Shown piece by piece: positions 1-7,572 of a stretch of DNA of 33,520 nucleotides. The notes under the pieces are model-generated. The model did not search any database and was not told the origin of the DNA. It saw only the letters and a program-made list of their open reading frames with translations. A program made the position numbers and the translations under genes. The stretch's first letter is position 1. Each line of letters opens with the position of its first letter. The DNA is from Candidatus Avilachnospira avicola (lineage in GTDB: Bacteria > Bacillota > Clostridia > Lachnospirales > Lachnospiraceae). The DNA lies in NCBI GenBank assembly GCA_018714245.1, contig DVNQ01000079.1, forward strand, positions 1 to 33,520, read 5' to 3'.

Positions 1-24
1 TGGGTTCGAGTCCCCGAGGAACCA
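1..24 (+). tRNA. 3' end of a tRNA truncated by the window edge (T-loop TTCGAGT and 3' acceptor strand; identity uncertain, possibly tRNA-Glu)
   Basis: GGGTTCGAGTCCC T-arm followed by ..GAGGAACCA, directly upstream of another tRNA. Confidence 0.7.
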
Positions 25-42
25 TTTTTTTATATCTATTTT

Positions 43-128
43 GCCGGCGTGGCGGAATTGGTAGACGCCCGGGACTTAAAATCCCGTGGGAGGCGACTCC
101 CGTGTCGGTTCGACCCCGATCGCCGGCA
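43..128 (+). tRNA. tRNA-Leu (anticodon TAA)
   Basis: Acceptor stem GCCGGCG/CGCCGGC; anticodon arm GGGACTTAAAATCCC; long class II variable arm; T-loop GGTTCGACCCC; discriminator A. Confidence 0.95.
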
Positions 129-156
129 GTGAGTTTAAAAAAGGCTTTTTGAGTTG

Positions 157-190
157 GAAGCTGTACCTCGGTACAGCTTCTTTGATTTTA
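157..190 (+). terminator. Intrinsic terminator downstream of the tRNA genes, possibly shared with convergent udk
   Basis: GAAGCTGTACC-TC-GGTACAGCTTC perfect inverted repeat followed by TTTGATTTT. Confidence 0.75.
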
Positions 191-194
191 CCGC

Positions 195-812
195 TCAGTC
201 GGTACTGTCAAGGATCTCCTTTATAGTATTTTTTATGATCCTGAAGGCGATGGGGTTCTTTCCGCTGTTTACCACTATGTCCGCAAGGCGCTTGGTGGGC
301 TCAACGTAAAGATAGTGCATTGGCTTTACCGTGGTAAGGTACTGGTCGACTATGTTTTCTATGTCCCTTCCGCGTTCCTTGGTATCTCTTATGACCCTCC
401 GGAGGATACGCTCATCCGCATCCGCATCCACGAAGATCTTTATGTCCATCAGTTCTCTTAGCCGGGGATCATAGAGAGTCAGTATCCCCTCTATCAGTAT
501 GACCTTACGGGGCTCCACAAGGACTGTCTCCTTTGCCCTGTTATGGATGGTATAGTCATAGGTGGGGGAGACTATGGATCTTCCCTCCTTGAGCTCCATG
601 ATATCGTGGACCAGAAGATCGCTGTCAAAAGCATCGGGATGGTCATAATTCAGGAGCTTCCTTTCCTCAAAGGGAAGCTCATCATGGGCCTTATAGTAGT
701 TGTCATGATAAAGTACAGAGATGGAATCTCCGAAGGCCTTTTTAAGACGATTGGTAAAGGTGGATTTTCCGGAGCCTGTGCCCCCGGCAATGCCGATGAT
801 GACTGGTTTCAT
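195..812 (-). CDS. udk: Uridine kinase
   Basis: P-loop GIAGGTGSGKSTF near the N-terminus, YHDNYYK, NYDHPDAFD, EGILTLYDPRLRELMDIKIFVDADADERILRRVIRD typical of Udk. Confidence 0.93.
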   Translation of the reverse strand: MKPVIIGIAGGTGSGKSTFTNRLKKAFGDSISVLYHDNYYKAHDELPFEERKLLNYDHPDAFDSDLLVHDIMELKEGRSIVSPTYDYTIHNRAKETVLVEPRKVILIEGILTLYDPRLRELMDIKIFVDADADERILRRVIRDTKERGRDIENIVDQYLTTVKPMHYLYVEPTKRLADIVVNSGKNPIAFRIIKNTIKEILDSTD

Positions 813-838
813 GATATTCTCCTTCCTGCTGAAGATAT

Positions 839-1552
839 CTATCTGATTATTTTATTTATCACATGTGAGGCAATAAGAAGGCCTGCCGCAGACGGTACGA
901 AAGAGATCGAAGCCGGCGTCCTGGTCCCGGTCTTTTTCGGGATCTCAGTGGAATAGCAGACGGTCAATCCCGGTACCGATCTTTTGTGGAGCTCTCTTCG
1001 CATGACCCGACACAGGGGACAGACGGAGGTGGAGTAGATATCAGCTATACGGAAAAGCTCGGGATGCAGCTTGTTTCCCGTGCCGCAGCAGGAGATGAGA
1101 GGTATATCCCTTTCATAACAGTATGCTGCAAGCTCTATCTTTACCGACACAGTATCAATGGCGTCGATGACATGATCCACCGGCCCCATAGAAGCAGTGA
1201 CCTCGGAAAACAGGTCCGGGATGTCCGCAGCCTCAAGGAAACGCCTGTAGGCAGCTATGCTTATGTCCGGAGCTATGTCTATGCATCGGGACCTTGCAGC
1301 CTCCGTTTTAGGCATGCCAATTGTGCTCCTCAGCGCATAGAGCTGCCGATTTAGGTTGCTTTCCTCCACCATGTCAGAATCCACCAGACTGAGCCTGCCT
1401 ACGCCGGCACGGCATAGGGCTTCGCAGACATAGGAGCCTACTCCCCCAAGCCCCAGAAGCAGTATGTGGGAGTCGTGAAGCCTGGAAAGGGCTTCATCGC
1501 CTATAAGCAGCCTTGTACGGCTGTCCTTTTCATTTTCAGTATTGTTTTCCAT
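839..1552 (-). CDS. tcdA: ThiF/MoeB E1-like protein, probable tRNA threonylcarbamoyladenosine dehydratase (TcdA/CsdL family)
   Basis: GLGGVGSYVCEALCRAGVGRLSLVDSDMVEESNLNRQ; DAIDTVSVKIEL; C-terminal SVPGLTVCYSTEIP. Start placed at MENNTENEKD rather than the longer ORF start at 1588. Confidence 0.85.
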   Translation of the reverse strand: MENNTENEKDSRTRLLIGDEALSRLHDSHILLLGLGGVGSYVCEALCRAGVGRLSLVDSDMVEESNLNRQLYALRSTIGMPKTEAARSRCIDIAPDISIAAYRRFLEAADIPDLFSEVTASMGPVDHVIDAIDTVSVKIELAAYCYERDIPLISCCGTGNKLHPELFRIADIYSTSVCPLCRVMRRELHKRSVPGLTVCYSTEIPKKTGTRTPASISFVPSAAGLLIASHVINKIIR

Positions 1553-1559
1553 CCTTAAC

Positions 1560-1568
1560 AATATAGCA
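1560..1568 (-). promoter_or_regulatory. Putative extended -10 (TGC-TATATT) for tcdA; its position predicts a TSS at or next to the ATG
   Basis: Minus strand reads TGTGCTATATTGTTAAGGATGG; no correctly spaced SD. Confidence 0.45.
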
Positions 1569-1607
1569 CAAATGCCGGGCGGATGCATAGCGGAAAACAG
1601 GGGGCTA

Positions 1608-1616
1608 TGCTATAAT
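1608..1616 (+). promoter_or_regulatory. Putative extended -10 (TGC-TATAAT) for the TrmH-family gene
   Basis: GCTATGCTATAATGCGG in the divergent intergenic region. Confidence 0.55.
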
Positions 1617-1689
1617 GCGGTAATGGATACAGGCCCTGTGAGGCTTGCATAAGGACAGACAGGGATGGAAACTCAAAGGAGTCCAAAGC

Positions 1690-2502
1690 ATGATGGATGG
1701 CAGAAAGAAAAAATTCATAAAGGAGCTTCTGGAAAAGCCTAGGCTAAGACATGAGTCAGGACTTTATGTGGTTGACGGCCCCAAGATGTGTGCCGAGATA
1801 CCGGAGGAGCTTATAGAAGAGATATATGTTTCGGAGACATTTCTTTCCCAGGAGACAGACGAAGCCCTGTCGAGGCTTATTCGAGGACGGGGCTCCCAGA
1901 TAGTCAGCGAAAAAGAGATGAAGCAGCTTTCCGATACGGTGACTCCTCAGGGCATCATGGCCCTTTGCAGGCAGAAAAGGCCCAGGGGACTGAAAGAGAT
2001 CATTGAAGGCCTCAAGGGAAAAGACAGGCCCGGGCTCCTTCTTGGTCTTGAATGCCTCCAGGATCCGGGAAACATGGGGACCATACTTAGAAGTGCAGAG
2101 GCAGCGGGAGCCGATGGGATCATATGCGACCGGGGCTGTGCCGACGTATATGCACCCAAGGTCGTAAGATCCACCATGGGAGCCATATTCAGGTTTCCCG
2201 TGCTGTCGGTGGATGATCTTAAGCCTGCCTGCCGATCCCTTAAGGAGGAGGGATTTGAGGTGCTGGCGGCTCATCTTCATGCCGAAAGGGAATATGACAA
2301 GGCGGATCTCTGCCTCCCTTCCCTGATACTTATAGGAAATGAATCAAGGGGCCTTACCGAGGAACTCAGCAGTGAAGCCACGAGCCTCATAAAGATACCC
2401 ATGCTGGGAAAAACCGAGTCCCTTAATGCTGCCGTGGCGGCTTCGGTGCTTCTTTTTGAGGCTGCAAGGCAGCGCAGGAAAGCAAATGGCAGCAGGAAAT
2501 AA
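1690..2502 (+). CDS. TrmH/SpoU-family RNA 2'-O-methyltransferase (23S rRNA methyltransferase-like)
   Basis: LGLECLQDPGNMGTILRSAEAAGADGIIC, LIGNESRGLTEEL, IPMLGKTESLNAAVAASVLLFEAARQR SPOUT motifs; SD AAAGGAG 8 nt upstream of the ATG at 1690. Confidence 0.9.
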   Translation: MMDGRKKKFIKELLEKPRLRHESGLYVVDGPKMCAEIPEELIEEIYVSETFLSQETDEALSRLIRGRGSQIVSEKEMKQLSDTVTPQGIMALCRQKRPRGLKEIIEGLKGKDRPGLLLGLECLQDPGNMGTILRSAEAAGADGIICDRGCADVYAPKVVRSTMGAIFRFPVLSVDDLKPACRSLKEEGFEVLAAHLHAEREYDKADLCLPSLILIGNESRGLTEELSSEATSLIKIPMLGKTESLNAAVAASVLLFEAARQRRKANGSRK

Positions 2503-2509
2503 AAACAAT

Positions 2510-2540
2510 TTGATTATTTCTGATAAAAATATGGTATAAT
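2510..2540 (+). promoter_or_regulatory. Promoter upstream of the small membrane protein/rpoD unit (TTGATT-N19-TATAAT, with TGG extended -10)
   Basis: TTGATTATTTCTGATAAAAATATGGTATAAT in the intergenic region. Confidence 0.65.
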
Positions 2541-2571
2541 TATTACTCACGATGTGTGGAAAGGATGGAGC

Positions 2572-2880
2572 ATGGCTGGGAACAATCGATATTCTCCGAG
2601 AAAACTTGGGACCATATTGGATGCAGCACATATAGCCATAGGCATATGTGTAGTGCTCATGGCCGTATTTGCATTTTTTAATCCCGTGAGATATATGTTC
2701 CTTTTTCCGCTCATTTTCCTGTTGGCCTCTATCCTCAATTTCATGACCGGCATCTTTTATATCAGGATGTATCCAAGGGTCAGGAAGAAGAAGGCAGCAG
2801 GCAGTCTGTACATCGTGATAGGAAGCATAACCGCAGTCCTTTGCATCGTGAGTGCGGTAGCCATTTACAGGAACATTTAA
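2572..2880 (+). CDS. Small multi-pass membrane protein of unknown function
   Basis: MAGNNRYSPRKLG followed by about three hydrophobic segments; ends just upstream of the rpoD SD. Confidence 0.75.
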   Translation: MAGNNRYSPRKLGTILDAAHIAIGICVVLMAVFAFFNPVRYMFLFPLIFLLASILNFMTGIFYIRMYPRVRKKKAAGSLYIVIGSITAVLCIVSAVAIYRNI

Positions 2881-2892
2881 GGAGGCAGCAGC

Positions 2893-4092
2893 TTGACTTT
2901 AAGCAAGGAAAAATTCATAGCTAAGATCCATGATCTTACCCAGAAGGCCAAGGCTCAGAAGAACAGACTGATGCTGGATGATATCAACGATGCCTTCAGG
3001 GATGATGATCTGACCCCCGATGAATATGATGAGGTATTCAAGTATCTTGAGAATGCGGGCATAGACGTGGACAGCTCCGATGCTGACCAGAAGGATGATG
3101 AGATTCCGGAAGAGCCGGATCTTTCAGACCTTGGGCAGGACAAGCTGGACCGGCTGGATGACCTTCTCATGGATGACCTTTCTGATGACTTTTCCGATGA
3201 GTTTTCAGAGAAGTCTGCGGATGAAGATACAGATCTTGACAATGTGGACCTTCTCGAAGGCATAGGCACGGAAGATCCGGTGCGTATGTACCTTAAGGAG
3301 ATAGGTACGGTCCCGCTTCTTACTGCAGATGAGGAGCTGGAACTGGCAAAACGGAAGGCGGACGGCGACGAGGCTGCCAAGGAGAGGCTCATAGAAGCCA
3401 ACCTGAGGCTCGTGGTCAGCATAGCAAAGAGGTATACCGGAAGAGGCATGAGCTTCCTGGATCTGGTTCAGGAGGGAAACCTGGGCCTGATAAAGGGCGT
3501 TGAAAAATTCGATTATACCAAGGGCTACAAGCTCTCCACCTATGCCACCTGGTGGATCAGGCAGTCAGTTACCAGGGCCCTTGCAGACCAGGCGCGTACC
3601 ATCAGAGTACCGGTACATATGGTCGAGACCATAAATAAGATGTCCAAGATGCAGAGAAAGCTTACTCTGGAGCTTGGATATGAGCCCAGCATACCTGAGC
3701 TTGCAAAGGCTCTTGACATGACTGAAGAGAAGGTCATGGAGATCATGCAGATCGCAAGGGAGCCTGCTTCCCTTGAGACTCCCATTGGCGAGGAGGATGA
3801 TTCGAACCTTGGAGACTTTGTGGCTGATTCCAATATGGTCACACCTGAGCAGAATGTGGAATCCGTCATGCTGAGGGAGCATATCGACAGCCTCCTTGGA
3901 GATCTTAAGGAGAGGGAGAGACAGGTCATAGTCCTAAGGTTCGGACTGGAGGACGGACATCCCAGGACCCTCGAGGAGGTCGGCAAGGAGTTCAATGTCA
4001 CCAGAGAGCGTATCAGGCAGATTGAGGCGAAGGCATTAAGGAAGCTCAGAAATCCCGTAAGATCCAAGCGTATCAGGGATTTCCTTCAGTAA
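2893..4092 (+). CDS. rpoD: RNA polymerase primary sigma factor (sigma-70/RpoD), TTG start
   Basis: [137 protein letters not shown] upstream of TTG. Confidence 0.96.
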   Translation: MTLSKEKFIAKIHDLTQKAKAQKNRLMLDDINDAFRDDDLTPDEYDEVFKYLENAGIDVDSSDADQKDDEIPEEPDLSDLGQDKLDRLDDLLMDDLSDDFSDEFSEKSADEDTDLDNVDLLEGIGTEDPVRMYLKEIGTVPLLTADEELELAKRKADGDEAAKERLIEANLRLVVSIAKRYTGRGMSFLDLVQEGNLGLIKGVEKFDYTKGYKLSTYATWWIRQSVTRALADQARTIRVPVHMVETINKMSKMQRKLTLELGYEPSIPELAKALDMTEEKVMEIMQIAREPASLETPIGEEDDSNLGDFVADSNMVTPEQNVESVMLREHIDSLLGDLKERERQVIVLRFGLEDGHPRTLEEVGKEFNVTRERIRQIEAKALRKLRNPVRSKRIRDFLQ

Positions 4093-4105
4093 ATATAATA
4101 TATTG

Positions 4106-4750
4106 ATGACAAAACAGAAAAGAAATTACCAGAAGGATCTGGACAGGATTATTGAAACAAACGGGAAGGCGGGCGTAAGGCCCCGCCTTCTTTTGCATGC
4201 CTGCTGTGCTCCCTGTTCTTCCTATGTGCTGGAGTATCTCTCCGGATATTTTGACATTACCCTGTTTTTCTATAATCCAAACATGGATACGGAAGAAGAG
4301 TTCGAAAAGCGAAGATCCGAACTTGAAAGGCTCGTTTCCGACATGGGGCTTCCGGTAAAGGTTATATGCGGAAGATATGAACCGGAGGTCTTCTATCAAA
4401 GTGTCAGAGGGCACGAAAGGGATCAGGAAAGGGGAGAAAGATGCCATATCTGCTATGCCCTGAGGCTCAGAAAGACTGCGGAGCTTGCAAAGGCGATGGA
4501 AGATCAGGGGATGGGTTTTGATTATTTCTGCACTACGCTGAGCATAAGTCCCCTTAAGGATGCGGAGGCAATAAACAGTCTCGGAGAGATGATCGGCTCG
4601 GAATACGGAATAAGCTTCCTTCCTTCGGATTTCAAGAAGAGGGAAGGCTACAAGCGGAGCACGGAGCTTTCCAGGATCTACGGGCTTTACAGGCAGGACT
4701 ACTGCGGATGTGTATTTTCCAAGGTTGACAGAGCAGGGACTGGAAGTTAA
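4106..4750 (+). CDS. queH: Epoxyqueuosine reductase QueH
   Basis: LLLHACCAPCSSYVLEYL; YNPNMDTEEEFEKR; RCHICYALRLRKTAELA; FCTTLSISPLKDAEAIN; YRQDYCGCVFS cysteine motifs of QueH (DUF208). Confidence 0.92.
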   Translation: MTKQKRNYQKDLDRIIETNGKAGVRPRLLLHACCAPCSSYVLEYLSGYFDITLFFYNPNMDTEEEFEKRRSELERLVSDMGLPVKVICGRYEPEVFYQSVRGHERDQERGERCHICYALRLRKTAELAKAMEDQGMGFDYFCTTLSISPLKDAEAINSLGEMIGSEYGISFLPSDFKKREGYKRSTELSRIYGLYRQDYCGCVFSKVDRAGTGS

Positions 4751-4786
4751 AATATTATCGAAATGTATTTTCAAGGAGGCGGCATT

Positions 4787-5062
4787 ATGGTAAGCAAAGA
4801 AGTAACGATAGTCAATCCTTCAGGCCTTCATCTGAGGCCCGCAGGCAACCTGAGCCAGACAGCCATGCGCTTCAAGTCTGATGTGATCATAACCTTTCAG
4901 GAAAAGACCATAGTGGCCAAGTCCGTGCTCAATGTTATGGCAGCAGGCATAAGATGCGGAGACAAGATCAACATTCAGTGCTCCGGAGTCGATGAAGATG
5001 AGGCTCTCAAAGTCATATGCGAGGCCATAAACAGTGGACTGGGAGAGGGCAAGGAGGCCTGA
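4787..5062 (+). CDS. HPr-family phosphocarrier protein
   Basis: NPSGLHLRPAGNLSQTAMRF (His15 region) and KSVLNVMAAGI (Ser46 region); SD AAGGAGG upstream of the ATG at 4787. Confidence 0.9.
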   Translation: MVSKEVTIVNPSGLHLRPAGNLSQTAMRFKSDVIITFQEKTIVAKSVLNVMAAGIRCGDKINIQCSGVDEDEALKVICEAINSGLGEGKEA

Positions 5063-5092
5063 TCCCGAAAGCTTAAGCTAAATGTAAGTCTG

Positions 5093-5127
5093 CCCCCATT
5101 GCATTTTTCGGCAAATGGGGGTTTAAT
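5093..5127 (+). terminator. Putative intrinsic terminator downstream of HPr
   Basis: CCCCCATTGC...GC(A)AATGGGGG hairpin followed by short TTTAA. Confidence 0.55.
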
Positions 5128-5155
5128 CAAGTATAAGGAAATGGAGTTTTAAGAC

Positions 5156-6025
5156 ATGAGTGAAGAGTGTAATGGAAGCTGCTCAAGCTGCGGAGCCGAC
5201 TGCCCCAGCGCAGGAACAGCCGGAGGAGCTTCGGCGGCTGACTTCAGGGTAAAGCTTGCGGAGGGAAGTTCCGTAAAGCATGTATATGCCGTTATGAGCG
5301 GCAAGGGCGGAGTAGGAAAGTCTATGGTGACCAGCCTTCTTGCCAGCTCTTTTCAGAAGAAGGGATACAATACGGCCATACTGGATGCTGATATAACCGG
5401 ACCCTCCATCCCCATGGCCTTTGGAGTCGATGGACAGGGCCTTGACGTTACTCCCGACGGAAAGCTGATGCTTCCTGCAAGGAGCATGAACGGGACCCAG
5501 ATCATATCCGCCAACCTTCTGCTCCAGCAGAATACGGATCCCATCATATGGAGAGGAGCCCTTATATCAGGAGCAGTTCAGCAGTTCTGGACAGAGACTT
5601 ACTGGCAGGATGTGGACTACATGTTCGTGGACATGCCTCCGGGAACCGGAGACGTACCCCTTACAGTATTCCAGTCTCTTCCGATAGACGGGATCATAGT
5701 TGTGACCAGTCCTCAGGAGCTGGTATCCATGATAGTTACCAAGGCAGTCAACATGGCAGAGAAGATGAGTCTTCCCATAGTCGGCATCATTGAGAACATG
5801 TCCTATGTGGAGTGCCCCGACTGCCATAACAGGATATATCTTTTCGGAGAAAGTCATATAGATGAGGTTGCAAAGAAGCACGGGCTTTCCGTACTTGCAA
5901 AGATCCCCGTGGACCCCTCCATCGCCCAGATGACCGATGCCGGAAAGATCGAATACGTGGATGCCGGATTTATGGATCGGGCAGTATCGGATATCATAGC
6001 CATTGATAAAGCGGTAGGAAAGTAA
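5156..6025 (+). CDS. mrp: Mrp/NBP35-family P-loop ATPase (Fe-S cluster carrier) with N-terminal Cys-rich segment
   Basis: MSGKGGVGKSMVTSLLA deviant Walker A; DADITGPSIP; DYMFVDMPPGTGDVPLTVFQSLP; N-terminal CNGSCSSCGADC; CPDCHNRIYLFG. Confidence 0.93.
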   Translation: MSEECNGSCSSCGADCPSAGTAGGASAADFRVKLAEGSSVKHVYAVMSGKGGVGKSMVTSLLASSFQKKGYNTAILDADITGPSIPMAFGVDGQGLDVTPDGKLMLPARSMNGTQIISANLLLQQNTDPIIWRGALISGAVQQFWTETYWQDVDYMFVDMPPGTGDVPLTVFQSLPIDGIIVVTSPQELVSMIVTKAVNMAEKMSLPIVGIIENMSYVECPDCHNRIYLFGESHIDEVAKKHGLSVLAKIPVDPSIAQMTDAGKIEYVDAGFMDRAVSDIIAIDKAVGK

Positions 6026-6038
6026 GACAATATATTTT

Positions 6039-6782
6039 ATGAGATCATATGTTTTAAAATCTTTGATCATTGCGGCTCTGGCCTCTTCCTGCATATCCTT
6101 TTATGCAGCTGCGGCGGAGCCGCAGGTCGTATATGAGGGCGGAGATGCCCTTTTAATGCCGGGGACGGAAGCCATGGATCCTTCCGTTTCAGAGTTCGGA
6201 CGCATCACCTCCCCCTCCGTATTTGAAAATGCTTATACCGCATTTTCAATAAGCATACCGGAAGGATATGAGGCGGATCTGGGCGGAGAGGTTTTTTATG
6301 ATCCCGACGGAGCCATAACAGCCTACGGATATGTGCCGGATCTTCTGCTGTCATCATACAGGGCCTATACCGTGGAGACCCCGGATCCGGAGATCGAGAC
6401 CGATGATACATCGGTGCTTATGACCTATTTTATGTCAAAAAAGAAAAGCGACGGGTCGGACCTGGACTTGAATGCCTATCTTCTCGGAGTAATCAACAAT
6501 ATCATACGAAACGACAGGCTTCTGCCTTACGTAAAGACCGAGTTCCAGATGCTTGGGAGGAACACCTACCTTGCCTATAAGCTGGATTATACGGAAGCAA
6601 TTCAGGCATATTACCATACGGTGTATGCAAAATACGATGAGCATCCTGCCTTTGATGAAAGATATACCTTCAAGGCAGAGCTCTACTGCAGGGACCTGGG
6701 AGACAAGTACTATGTGATAATGTATGTGAGGAACGGCGAAAGGTTTGAAAGCTCAGCCGACCTTACTTCGTATATATTTTAA
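6039..6782 (+). CDS. Secreted protein of unknown function in the ABC transporter locus
   Basis: N-terminal signal peptide-like MRSYVLKSLIIAALASSCISFYAAAAEP; no recognised domain; the next ORF starts 1 nt after its stop. Confidence 0.7.
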   Translation: MRSYVLKSLIIAALASSCISFYAAAAEPQVVYEGGDALLMPGTEAMDPSVSEFGRITSPSVFENAYTAFSISIPEGYEADLGGEVFYDPDGAITAYGYVPDLLLSSYRAYTVETPDPEIETDDTSVLMTYFMSKKKSDGSDLDLNAYLLGVINNIIRNDRLLPYVKTEFQMLGRNTYLAYKLDYTEAIQAYYHTVYAKYDEHPAFDERYTFKAELYCRDLGDKYYVIMYVRNGERFESSADLTSYIF

Positions 6783-6783
6783 G

Positions 6784-7572
6784 ATGCAGAGCATAACTTA
6801 CGGAAAAAAGCATAGGAAGCCCATCATATCAGTCAGGGACCTTTATAAGATATATAAGGTTGGTGACAACAGGGTACACGCCCTGGACGGAGTCAGTTTC
6901 GATATATTCAGGGGAGAGTTTGTTGCCATAGTCGGTGCCTCAGGATCGGGGAAATCAACCCTCCTTAACATGCTTGCAGGACTCGAACCGCCCACGAAGG
7001 GGGAGATAAGCATAGCCGGGAAGCGTATCGACAGACTTTCCGAATCGGAACTGGTGGCCTTCAGGAGAAGCAATGTGGGCTTCATATTCCAAAGCTATAA
7101 TCTTCTGAATACCATGGATGCAGAGGGAAATGTTGCCATGCCCCTTATGTTCCGGGGCGTATCCCGGGCCGAACGGATCAGAAAGGCAAGGAAGCTCCTT
7201 GAGCTTGTGGGAGTCCTTGACCAGGCCAAGCACATGCCTAATCAGATGTCCGGAGGACAGCAGCAGAGGGTCGGGATCGCAAGGGCCCTGGTGGCTGATC
7301 CCAAGATAATATTTGCAGATGAGCCCACGGGCAACCTGGATTCGAAAACCAGCATGGAAGTCCTGAGACTGCTTCAGCGGCTCGTGAGGGAGGAAAAGCA
7401 GACTCTCGTCATGGTCACTCACGATAACTCCATTGCGGATTATGCGGATAAAAGGATCAGGATATCCGATGGGAAGATCATCAGCATGGATGTCAGCGAC
7501 AGTACCAGCACAATGGAAGGGACGGAGGAAAACAAGGATGCCGGCCTTCCCGGAGGGGATAAAGATGTTTAA
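6784..7572 (+). CDS. ABC transporter ATP-binding protein (MacB/LolD-type)
   Basis: Walker A GASGSGKST, Q-loop FQSYN, signature MSGGQQQRVGIARAL, Walker B IIFADEPTGNLD. ORF can extend to 6745; start uncertain. Confidence 0.93.
   Translation: MQSITYGKKHRKPIISVRDLYKIYKVGDNRVHALDGVSFDIFRGEFVAIVGASGSGKSTLLNMLAGLEPPTKGEISIAGKRIDRLSESELVAFRRSNVGFIFQSYNLLNTMDAEGNVAMPLMFRGVSRAERIRKARKLLELVGVLDQAKHMPNQMSGGQQQRVGIARALVADPKIIFADEPTGNLDSKTSMEVLRLLQRLVREEKQTLVMVTHDNSIADYADKRIRISDGKIISMDVSDSTSTMEGTEENKDAGLPGGDKDV

Noticed and set aside
543-1354. + strand ORFs (543..956, 986..1354) opposite udk and tcdA
   Set aside because: Antisense to two well-identified genes, without SD or domain signal.
4073-4774. 233-aa minus-strand ORF opposite queH
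   Set aside because: Fully antisense to a confidently identified gene; explained by codon bias (few TTA/CTA/TCA in frame); no domain motifs.
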